NCBI RefSeq assembly: GCF_040187885.1
Contig: NZ_JBDPLH010000001.1
Coordinates: forward strand, 1,054,001 to 1,118,000
DNA length: 64,000 bases
Direction: 5' to 3'
DNA from: Roseateles_E cavernae
GTDB lineage: Bacteria > Pseudomonadota > Gammaproteobacteria > Burkholderiales > Burkholderiaceae_C
The notes below the pieces were generated by a model. The model saw only the letters and a program-made list of their open reading frames with translations, did no database searches and was not told the origin of the DNA. Made by a program: the position numbers and the translations under genes. Positions 33,464 through 41,259 of the stretch are shown here, one piece after another. Position 1 is the first letter of the stretch. Every line of letters starts with the position of its first letter.

Positions 33464-35274
33464 GATGCGATCTTCTTCCTTGGGCTCATGTCGACGTCGA
33501 CGTACTGCCAGAACACATTGCCGAAGATCGGCCGCTTGAAGCCGATCAGCCAGGGCTGGGTCAGGTCATTGATGATGCGGTGCACGACGTACTTCTGCGG
33601 CATATAGGCCAGGTTGATCTTCTGGGCTTCGCGCAGCAGGGCCAGGCGCTCGGGGCCGTTGGGCAGATCGCGCATCTGGCGGTAGATCTCGTCGAAGCGC
33701 TCATTCTTGAAGCGGCTGAGGTTCTGGCCGCCAGCCGAGGGACCATAGAGCAGGTCCAGGCCCGGCTGCACATCGGGCGCGGCATCGGAGAAGCCCAGCA
33801 TCCAGATCGGCAGCTGGCCGGCCCGCGCGGCCTTCAGCTGCTCGGGCCACTGGGCCGCGCGAACCTCAATGCGCACGCCCAGCGCATCCATATTCTTCTT
33901 CCACATCTCGTCGAAGCTGCGCGACAGATCGTCGGGCTGGCTGGCATAGCCGATCAGCAGCGGCTTGCCGTCCGGGAAGTCGCGCCAGCCGTCGCCATCG
34001 GCGTCCTTGTAGCCGTAGATGTCCAGCAAGGCCTTGGCGCGCGGCAGGTCGAAGTCGCTGTTCTCGGTCTTCAGCTCGGGGTCATAGCCCCAGGTGCCGG
34101 GTGCCACAAAGGTCTGGGCCGGCACGGCCTGGCCGCGCCGCAAGGTGCGGATCTCGCGACCCACATCGGTGGCCAGCGAGATCGCGCGGCGCAGCGCCAC
34201 CTTCTCCGGCGTGTAGCCGCCCACCACCGGATCTTCCATATTGAAATAGAACAGCGTGCGGTCGGTGTTGACGATGCGCTGCAGCTGGATGCCCTGCTTG
34301 GCCAGATTGGGCGCCAGCTCGCCCTGCGGCAAGGCGACCGCAGAGAACTCCAGCGGCACCGAGATCAGGTCGAACTCGCGGTTCAGAAAAGCCAGCCAGC
34401 GCGGCTGGCTGGTCTCGATGATGGAGATCTCGACGCGGTCGACCATGGGCAGGCGCCGACCCTTGAAGCGGGCCAGCAAGGCCTGACCTGCGGCATCCTC
34501 GGTATTGGGCTCGGCGTCGTAGAAGGCCTCGCGGTAGTTCGGGTTGCGCTCCAGCACCAGCTGCGAGCTGCGCCGCCAGCTTTTCAGCATGAAGGGGCCG
34601 GTGCCCACCGGGTGCTCCATGGTCTTGTCGCCGTAGTGCTCGATGACCTCGCGGGCCACGGCGCCGTACTGGTCGCCGCCGGTGATCCCTTCGATGAAGC
34701 GCGGGCGCGGCTCCTTGAGCTTGAACTGCAGCGTGTAGCGGTCCAGGGCCTTGAGCCCCTCGACCGGTGCGTTGTAGTCGAAGGGCTTCTTGTGCTTCAG
34801 CGCGTCCTGGCGCAGCTCGTTCAGGCCCAGGATGCCCTGGTCGTTGAAGCTGGAATAGGCCGGGCTCTTGGTGGCCGGGTCGAAGAAGCGCTTCAGCGAA
34901 TAGACGTAGTCCTCGGCCACCAGCTCGCGCTTGCGGCCCTTGAACGCCGGGTCGTCGGAGAAGAACAGGCCCGGCTTGATGCGTATCGTGAAGCTACGAA
35001 AATTGTCCGCCACCTCCGGCAGCGCGGCCGCAGCATTGGGCTTGATCTTGTAGGGCCGGGCCAGGTAGTCGTATTTGTAGAGCCCGTCGAAGATATGACC
35101 GGTGACGATGCGCGAGTACAGATCGCTGATCTGTGCCGGGTCGAAGCCGGTCTCGCCGGCGACGAAGGCATAGCGCAGCACCTTCGGCTGGGGCGAGGGT
35201 GTCTGGGCCTGGGTCAGCCCAAGCTGCAGGACCATCAGGCCGGCCAGGCCGGCACGCGCGAGAGTGTTGATCAT
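33460..35274 (-). CDS. family-5 ABC substrate-binding protein, copy 3
   Basis: 604 aa from MINTLARAGLAGLMVLQLG; an upstream in-frame extension lies inside copy 2 and is not used. The motifs RYAFVAGETGFDPAQISDLYSR, EHPVGTGPFMLKSWRRSS, FDLISVPLEFSAVALPQGE and FNMEDPVVGGYTPEKVALRRA are present, and the loop reads DADGDGWRDFPDG. The tail VFWQYVDVDMSPRKK contains the W-x-x-(V/I)-D-(I/V) ending shared by all copies. It is close to copy 5 in the stretch PDVQPGLDLLYGPSAGGQN, suggesting that these two arose from each other. Confidence 0.9.
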   Translation of the reverse strand: MINTLARAGLAGLMVLQLGLTQAQTPSPQPKVLRYAFVAGETGFDPAQISDLYSRIVTGHIFDGLYKYDYLARPYKIKPNAAAALPEVADNFRSFTIRIKPGLFFSDDPAFKGRKRELVAEDYVYSLKRFFDPATKSPAYSSFNDQGILGLNELRQDALKHKKPFDYNAPVEGLKALDRYTLQFKLKEPRPRFIEGITGGDQYGAVAREVIEHYGDKTMEHPVGTGPFMLKSWRRSSQLVLERNPNYREAFYDAEPNTEDAAGQALLARFKGRRLPMVDRVEISIIETSQPRWLAFLNREFDLISVPLEFSAVALPQGELAPNLAKQGIQLQRIVNTDRTLFYFNMEDPVVGGYTPEKVALRRAISLATDVGREIRTLRRGQAVPAQTFVAPGTWGYDPELKTENSDFDLPRAKALLDIYGYKDADGDGWRDFPDGKPLLIGYASQPDDLSRSFDEMWKKNMDALGVRIEVRAAQWPEQLKAARAGQLPIWMLGFSDAAPDVQPGLDLLYGPSAGGQNLSRFKNERFDEIYRQMRDLPNGPERLALLREAQKINLAYMPQKYVVHRIINDLTQPWLIGFKRPIFGNVFWQYVDVDMSPRKKIAS

Positions 35275-37076
35275 TGTTGCGGGCGTTTGCTGTTGTCGAT
35301 GTCCACGAATTGCCACCAGTCCTGCCAGAACAGCGGGCGGCGGTAGCCGATCAGCCAGGGCTGGGCCAGGTCGGTCAGTAGGCGGTGGGCGTGGTTCTTG
35401 TAAGGCATATAGGCCACCGCGATGCGCTTGGCCTGCACGAACAAGGCCAGGCGTTCGGGGCCGTCTGGCATGGCCTGCATGCGCTCATAGAGGGCGTTGA
35501 ACTCGGGGTCGTTGAAGCGTGACAGGTTCTGTCCGCCAGTGGCCGGGCCGTACAGGCGCTGCAACGCGTTCTGCCCGTCGGGCCGCGAGGCCGAGGAACC
35601 GACGCCCCAGATCATGAAGTTGCCGCCGCGCGCGCTCTTCAGGTTCTCCGGCCACTTGGCGGTCTTGAACTCGACCCTGAGACCGACGGCAGCCATATTC
35701 TTCTGCCACAGCTCATCGAGCTGGCGTGACTGGTTGTCGGGCTGGGTATTGCGCACCAGGGTCAGCGGCTGGCCGTCGGGCAACTCACGCCAGCCGTCAC
35801 CATCGCGGTCCCGATAGCCATACATGTCCAGCAGCGCCATGGCGCGCGCCGGATCGTAGTCGCCCATCTCGGTCTTGAAATCGGCGCTGTAGCCGGTGGT
35901 GTGGGGCACGACGGGCGATTGGGCCGGGATCGCCTGACCGCGCCGTGCCAGCCGGATTTCGCGGTCTACATCGATAGCCAGCGAAATCGCGCGGCGCAGC
36001 GCCACCTTCTCGGGCGCCATGCCGCCGACGATGGGGTGGTCCATATTGAAGGTGGTCAGCGTCGCGTCGGAACCAACGACCCGCAGGCCTTGGATGCCGC
36101 GTTTGGCCAGGTTTGGTGCGACCCGGCCGTTGGGCAGGGCGCTGGCGATGAACTCGGGCGGCACGCGCTCCAGAAAGTCCTTCTCGGCATTGACGAAGCT
36201 CAGCCAGCGCGGCTGCACCTCCTCGATGATGGCAATCTCGACGCGATCGACCATCGGCAGGCGCCGGCCCTTGAGGCGCACCAGCAAGGCCTGACCCTCG
36301 GCGTCATCGGCGGCCGGCTCGGCCTCGTAGAAGCGCTCGCGGTAGTCCGGGTTCTTCTCCAGCACGATCTGCGAGCTGCGTCGCCAGCTCTTCAGCTGGA
36401 AGGGGCCGGTTCCGACCGGGTGGGCCATCAGCTTGTCGCCGTAGTGCTCGACCACCTCGCGCGCCAGGGCGCCGTAGAGGTCTGAGCCGGCCAGCACGGT
36501 CTCTAGCAGGCGCGGGCGGGGCTGCTCGGTGCGCAGCTGCAGCGTGTAGCGGTCCACCGCGCGCAGGCCTTCGAGCGGGGCGTCGTAGTCGAAGGGCTTC
36601 TTGCTTGCCAGTGCCCTGTCGCGCAGCGCCTTCAGGCCGATGAATCCGACGTCCTCGAAGGTGGCCCAGCCCGGGGCCTTCAGCGCCGGGTCGGCAAAGC
36701 GCTTGAAGCTGTAGACGAAGTCCTCGGCCACCAGCTCACGCCGGGCGCCCTTGAACGCGGCGTCGTCGGCGAAGTGGATGCCGGGCCGGATACGTATCGT
36801 GAAGGTCCGGAAGTCGGGCGAGACCTCGGGCAGGGCCACCGCGACCAGGGGCTTGAGCTTGACCGGGCGGGCCAGATGGTCATAGGCGTAGAGCGCCTCG
36901 AAGATGTGCGCGGTGACGGTGCGCGAGTAGATGTCGGAGAGCTGCGAGGGGTCGAAGCCGGTCTCGGCCACCAGGAAGGCGTACTTCAGGACCTTGGGCG
37001 GCAGGCCGGCGGCTGGCTGCGCCTGGGCCGCCACCGCCACAAGAGCCAGGCAGGCCCCAATCAAGTAGCGCCGCAT
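35271..37076 (-). CDS. family-5 ABC substrate-binding protein, copy 2
   Basis: 601 aa; Sec signal MRRYLIGACLALVAVAAQAQ. It carries KYAFLVAETGFDPSQLSDIYSR, AHPVGTGPFQLKSWRRSS, FLERVPPEFIASALPNGR and FNMDHPIVGGMAPEKVALRRA, where MAPEK replaces the usual YTPEK. The loop is DRDGDGWRELPDG. Its segment ARRGQAIPAQSPVVPHTTGY is near that of copy 6 (IPAQSPLLPHTSGY). It overlaps copy 3 by 4 bp but is separated from copy 1 by 14 bp, the only gap in the array. Confidence 0.9.
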   Translation of the reverse strand: MRRYLIGACLALVAVAAQAQPAAGLPPKVLKYAFLVAETGFDPSQLSDIYSRTVTAHIFEALYAYDHLARPVKLKPLVAVALPEVSPDFRTFTIRIRPGIHFADDAAFKGARRELVAEDFVYSFKRFADPALKAPGWATFEDVGFIGLKALRDRALASKKPFDYDAPLEGLRAVDRYTLQLRTEQPRPRLLETVLAGSDLYGALAREVVEHYGDKLMAHPVGTGPFQLKSWRRSSQIVLEKNPDYRERFYEAEPAADDAEGQALLVRLKGRRLPMVDRVEIAIIEEVQPRWLSFVNAEKDFLERVPPEFIASALPNGRVAPNLAKRGIQGLRVVGSDATLTTFNMDHPIVGGMAPEKVALRRAISLAIDVDREIRLARRGQAIPAQSPVVPHTTGYSADFKTEMGDYDPARAMALLDMYGYRDRDGDGWRELPDGQPLTLVRNTQPDNQSRQLDELWQKNMAAVGLRVEFKTAKWPENLKSARGGNFMIWGVGSSASRPDGQNALQRLYGPATGGQNLSRFNDPEFNALYERMQAMPDGPERLALFVQAKRIAVAYMPYKNHAHRLLTDLAQPWLIGYRRPLFWQDWWQFVDIDNSKRPQQ

Positions 37077-37090
37077 CGGGGCCTCTTGCT

Positions 37091-38923
37091 TCAGGAACCC
37101 TGGCGCTGCTTGGCCAGGGCTTCGGTATCGATGTCCACGTAGCGCCAGAAATCACGCACGAAGACATTGCGGTCGAAGCCGATCACCCAGGGCTGGGCCA
37201 GATCGGTGAACAGGCGGTGCACATGCATCTTGTAGGGCATGTAGGCGATCATCAGCTTGGCGGCCTCCTGCATCACGGCCTGGCGCTCGGGGCCGTCGGG
37301 CAGCATCTTCTGCTTCTGGTACAGCGCGTTATAGGCCGGCAGGTCGAAGCGCGATTTGTTGGCCGAGCCTTTGGCGCGGCCATCGCCCAGCGCCAGGAAG
37401 GTGTCGCCGTCCGGCGCGGTGGCGACCCAGCTGACCGACCACATCTGCAGCTTGGCCGCATTGGCGCTCTTCAGGTTCTCGGGCCATTTGGCGGTCTTGA
37501 ACTCGATGCGCAGCTTCAGCGCATCCATATTCTTCTGCCATTGCTCGATCAGCTGGCGGCTCTGGCTGTCGGGCTGGGTGGCGAGCTCCAGCAGCAGCGG
37601 CTTGCCGTCCGGCAGATCGCGCCAGCCATCGCCATCGCGGTCCACATAGCCATACAGATCCAGCAGTGCCTTGGCCTTGGGCAGGCTGAACTCGCTCATC
37701 TCGGACTTGAAGCCCGGCTGGTAGCCGAAGGTGCCGGGGCCGAAGGGGCTCTGGGCCGGCATGGCCTGGCCACGGCGCGCCAGCAGGATCTCCTTGTCCA
37801 GATCGACCGCCAGGCTGATCGCGCGGCGCAGCGCGACCTTCTCGGGCGTGTAGCCGCCCACCAGCGCGTCCTCCATATTGAAGTAGGTGAAGGCGATCTC
37901 GGGGTAGGGGAAACGCACCGCGCGCATGCCGCGCTTGGCCAGATTGGGGGCCAGCTTGCCATTGGGCGTGGCGATGCTGACGTACTCGGACGGCACCTCC
38001 TCCAGCACATCGGCCTCGCCGTTCATGAAGGACAGCCAGCGCGGCTGGTTCTCTTCGATGATGGCGATCTCGACCCGCTCGGTCAGCGGCAGGCGCCGGC
38101 CCTGCAGCTTGGCGGCCTGGGCCTTGAGCACCGGGTCGGCATCGGCAGGCGGCTGCTCGTCATAGAGCTCCTCGCGGTAGTTCGGATTCTTGCCGAGCAC
38201 GATGCGCGAGCTGCGGCGCCATTCGGCCAGCCGGTAGGGGCCGGTGCCGACCGGGTGTTCCATGATCTTGTCGCCATAGAACTCGACCACCTCGCGCGCC
38301 ACCGCGCCGAGGAAGGCCGAGTCGGCGAACTGGTTGATGAAGCGCGGATCGCCGACGCCCAGCTTGACGCGGAAGCTGTAGCGGTCCAGCAGCTGCAGGC
38401 CCTCGACCTCGCGGTCGTAGTCGAAGGGCTTCTTGGCCGCCATCAGCTCCTTGCGCAGCTCCGACAGCCCGAGGATCTGCACGTTCTCGAGCAGATAGAG
38501 ATTGCGGCTGTTGAGCTTGGGGTCGTAGTGACGCTTGATCGAGTAGATGTAGTCGGCCGCCGTCAGCTCGCGCTTCTTGCCCTTGAAGGCCGGATCGTCG
38601 GAAAAGAAGATGCCCGGCTTGATCCGGAAAGTCAGGCTCTTGAAGTCGGGCGAGACCTCGGGCATGGCCGCTGCGGTCGAGGGCCGCAGCTGGTAGGGCC
38701 GGGCCAGAAAGGCAAAGTCCAGCGGGGCCTCGAAGATGCCGGCGGTGACGGCCTTGGAATAGCGATCGCTGATCTGGGCCGGGTCGAAGCCGGTCTCGGC
38801 CACGCGGAAGGAGTAGCGGATCACCTTGGCCTCGCCGGCCGCAGCGCCGGTCTGGGCCGGGCTGGCCAGGGAAACACAGGAGAACACGGCGGCGAGGGCC
38901 AGTCGTGCGAAGCCAGAACGCAT
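37091..38923 (-). CDS. family-5 ABC substrate-binding protein, copy 1 (promoter-proximal)
   Basis: 610 aa from MRSGFARLALAAVFSCVSLA; a longer frame upstream enters the shared promoter region. Core motifs: RYSFRVAETGFDPAQISDRYSK, EHPVGTGPYRLAEWRRSS, LEEVPSEYVSIATPNGK and FNMEDALVGGYTPEKVALRRA; loop DRDGDGWRDLPDG. It shares with copy 7 features absent from copies 2-6: KRHYDPKLNSRNLY (copy 7 KRYYDP), GDPRFINQFAD (copy 7 SDPRFIYVFAN) and a longer stretch before LQGRRLPL. Being first, it is probably the most expressed and may be the original partner of the divergent permease. Confidence 0.9.
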   Translation of the reverse strand: MRSGFARLALAAVFSCVSLASPAQTGAAAGEAKVIRYSFRVAETGFDPAQISDRYSKAVTAGIFEAPLDFAFLARPYQLRPSTAAAMPEVSPDFKSLTFRIKPGIFFSDDPAFKGKKRELTAADYIYSIKRHYDPKLNSRNLYLLENVQILGLSELRKELMAAKKPFDYDREVEGLQLLDRYSFRVKLGVGDPRFINQFADSAFLGAVAREVVEFYGDKIMEHPVGTGPYRLAEWRRSSRIVLGKNPNYREELYDEQPPADADPVLKAQAAKLQGRRLPLTERVEIAIIEENQPRWLSFMNGEADVLEEVPSEYVSIATPNGKLAPNLAKRGMRAVRFPYPEIAFTYFNMEDALVGGYTPEKVALRRAISLAVDLDKEILLARRGQAMPAQSPFGPGTFGYQPGFKSEMSEFSLPKAKALLDLYGYVDRDGDGWRDLPDGKPLLLELATQPDSQSRQLIEQWQKNMDALKLRIEFKTAKWPENLKSANAAKLQMWSVSWVATAPDGDTFLALGDGRAKGSANKSRFDLPAYNALYQKQKMLPDGPERQAVMQEAAKLMIAYMPYKMHVHRLFTDLAQPWVIGFDRNVFVRDFWRYVDIDTEALAKQRQGS

Positions 38924-39264
38924 CACGATCACAATCCTTGCAATGACAACGCGCCGCAGGCCTTGTGGGTGCGGCGCGTCAATGGCCCAGGCCGCCACCG
39001 GTTCCGGCGCGCTGGGCGAGGTGCGGAGTCTAGGGCCGTTGCCCCCGACAGGCCGCGCATTTTGGCCCAGAAAGGCCGCAAACCCCGTTGAATACGGGGG
39101 CTTCCTAGGGCAAACCCGAATCAGTCAAGGGCAAATGCCGGTGATTCCGGGCGCCGTCTCCATTAGACTCGCGCCTGCTTTCAATATGGAGACCCCCCTC
39201 ACCACAAGTGGGCGGGGTTTCGCTTTTGTCTACTCAAGACGCTTGGCATGGAGATCCGACAGCG
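38924..39264. promoter_or_regulatory. divergent promoter region of the receptor array and permease operon
   Basis: 341 bp with no supported gene. It must hold the promoters of both the seven-receptor operon and the permease operon. A short perfect inverted repeat, CCCCGT / ACGGGG with a 5-bp loop (39083-39099), is the most regular element and could be an operator. The sequence becomes less GC-rich between 39100 and 39240, as expected for promoters; exact -35/-10 boxes were not convincing. Confidence 0.5.
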
Positions 39265-40203
39265 ATGGCGGCATACCTGATAAGGCGCTTGTGGCAAATG
39301 ATTCCCACCCTGTTGGGCGTCGTGCTGCTGGTGTTCTTCCTCTTCAAATACTTCGGCGGCGACCCTGCCGAAATCCTCGGCGGCCTGAACGCCAGCCCCG
39401 AACAGATCGACGCCATCCGCGAACAGCTGGGCCTGAACAAGCCGGTCTGGGAACAGCTGTGGATCTTCATCCAGCAGATCGTCACCTTCGACTGGGGCCG
39501 CAGCTGGGCCACCAACGAGTCGGTGGCCAGCCTGTTCACCACCCGCATGCCGGCGACGCTGACGGTGATGGTGCCCATCCTGGTGCTGGAAGTGCTGCTG
39601 GCGATTCCGTTCGCGATGGCGGTGGCCTATGTGCGCGGCAGCCTGACCGACCGCACGGTGATGATCGTGACGACGGTGGCGGTGTCGATCTCGCTGCTGG
39701 TCTATGTGATCGTGTTCCAGTATGTGTTCGCCTTCCGCCTGGGCTGGTTCCCGGTGCAGGGCTGGACCGACAGTTTCTGGACCAATCTGACCACCTATGC
39801 GCCGCTGCCCATCATCGTGGTGGTGGCGGTGGCGCTGGCGCCCTACACACGGCTGTACCGCACCTTCTTCCTGGACGAGATCGGCCATGACTATGTGCGC
39901 ACCGCGCGCGCCAAGGGCATGACCGAGAAGACCATCCTGCTCAAGCATGTCTTGCGCAACGCGATGATCCCGATCCTGACGAATATCGCGGTGGCGCTGC
40001 CGGGCGTGTTCACCGGCGCCTTCCTGATCGAGGTGTTCTTCTCGATCCCGGGTCTGGGCCGCGAGATCCTGCTGGCGGTCAACCGCAGCGACTACCCGGT
40101 CATCCAGGCCTTCGCGATCTATATCGCGTTCCTGACCATGGTGATCAATCTTGTTACCGACCTGCTCTACAAGCTGGTCGACCCACGGGTGGTGCTGAAA
40201 TGA
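39265..40203 (+). CDS. ABC transporter permease (OppB/DppB type)
   Basis: 312 aa from MAAYLIRRLWQMIPTLLGVVLL, the standard N-terminus of DppB-type permeases; the frame opens 57 bp earlier, but that start lacks family fit. Six membrane segments are visible. The periplasmic part GGDPAEILGGLNASPEQIDAI and the cytoplasmic coupling loop DYVRTARAKGMTEKTILLKHVLRNA (the EAA loop) are typical. It forms half of the inner-membrane channel for oligopeptides or similar solutes. Its stop overlaps the next start by 4 bp. Confidence 0.92.
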   Translation: MAAYLIRRLWQMIPTLLGVVLLVFFLFKYFGGDPAEILGGLNASPEQIDAIREQLGLNKPVWEQLWIFIQQIVTFDWGRSWATNESVASLFTTRMPATLTVMVPILVLEVLLAIPFAMAVAYVRGSLTDRTVMIVTTVAVSISLLVYVIVFQYVFAFRLGWFPVQGWTDSFWTNLTTYAPLPIIVVVAVALAPYTRLYRTFFLDEIGHDYVRTARAKGMTEKTILLKHVLRNAMIPILTNIAVALPGVFTGAFLIEVFFSIPGLGREILLAVNRSDYPVIQAFAIYIAFLTMVINLVTDLLYKLVDPRVVLK

Positions 40204-41255
40204 GCGCGGTTCTGTCGAATACTCCGGCGGCCAAGGCCGGCGCCCAGCGCTCCGAAGGCGTCTGGGCCGCCTCCTGGCGCCGCATGCGTGCCGACAAGGT
40301 CGGCATGGTCTGCATGGCCATCGTGGCCGTGTTCCTGGTGCTGGTGGCCCTGTCGGGCGCCGGCGTGATCGCCTCGGGCTGGCAGAAGGAAGTGGGCGTG
40401 CCGAACGCGCCGCCGACCTTCCTGGGCCCGCGCGCGGCCGAGGCCACCGGCGCCATCGCGCAGCCCAAGGGTCCGAATGTCGACCTCAGCGACATCGATC
40501 CGCTGGCGCCGCGCTATGCCGAATGGGAAGAGCGCGCCAAGCAGTTCAAGACGGTGGACACGGTCAAGGCCGAGACCCTGACCTTCGGCGCCGACCGGCT
40601 GGGCCGCGACGTGCTGACCAAGGCCATCAAGGGCGCCGAGGTCTCCATCATGGTGGGCGTGCTGGCCGCCGTGCTGGCGACGCTGATCGGCACCGTGCTG
40701 GGCGCGCTGTCGGGCTTCTTCGGCGGCAAGATCGGCGACTTCCTGGAGTGGCTCTACAACGTCTTCACCGCCATCCCCGGCATCCTCCTGATCTTCGCGT
40801 TCGCGGTGATCTTCGGGCGCGGCGTGATGTCGGTGGCGCTGATCCTGGGCCTGGCCGGCTGGCCCGGCATCTACCGGCTTATACGCGCCGAGTTCATGAA
40901 GCATTCGGTGCGCGAGTATGTGCGCTCGGCCGAGGCCATCGGCGCCAGCAAGATGAGCCGCATGTTCAAGCACATCCTGCCCAATGTCTCGCACGTGGCG
41001 CTGGTGCAGCTGTCGCTGCATGTGGTGAGTTTCATCAAGAGCGAGGTCATCCTGTCCTATCTGGGCCTGGGTGTCGGCGTGGACCAGGTCTCCTGGGGCA
41101 CCATGCTGGCCGAGAGCCAGAGCGAGCTGATCCTGGGCTACTGGTGGCAGCTGGTCGGCGTGACGGTGGTGATGGCCGTCTTCGTGACCGCGTTCGCGCT
41201 GTTCACCGACGCCTTGCGCGATGCGCTGGATCCGAAATTGAGAGGCCTGGAGTAA
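40200..41255 (+). CDS. ABC transporter permease (OppC/DppC type)
   Basis: 351 aa. The OppC N-terminal segment (SWRRMRADKVGMVCMAIVAVFLVLVAL) precedes an unusually long periplasmic region of roughly 120 residues (about 65-130 read KEVGVPNAPPTFLGPRAAEA and onwards). The conserved core follows, TLTFGADRLGRDVLTKAIKGAE, with the coupling loop EYVRSAEAIGASKMSRMFKHILPN. It pairs with the preceding permease. The long periplasmic segment may form part of the docking face for the seven receptors, which is an inference. Confidence 0.9.
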   Translation: MSAVLSNTPAAKAGAQRSEGVWAASWRRMRADKVGMVCMAIVAVFLVLVALSGAGVIASGWQKEVGVPNAPPTFLGPRAAEATGAIAQPKGPNVDLSDIDPLAPRYAEWEERAKQFKTVDTVKAETLTFGADRLGRDVLTKAIKGAEVSIMVGVLAAVLATLIGTVLGALSGFFGGKIGDFLEWLYNVFTAIPGILLIFAFAVIFGRGVMSVALILGLAGWPGIYRLIRAEFMKHSVREYVRSAEAIGASKMSRMFKHILPNVSHVALVQLSLHVVSFIKSEVILSYLGLGVGVDQVSWGTMLAESQSELILGYWWQLVGVTVVMAVFVTAFALFTDALRDALDPKLRGLE

Positions 41256-41259
41256 AGCC

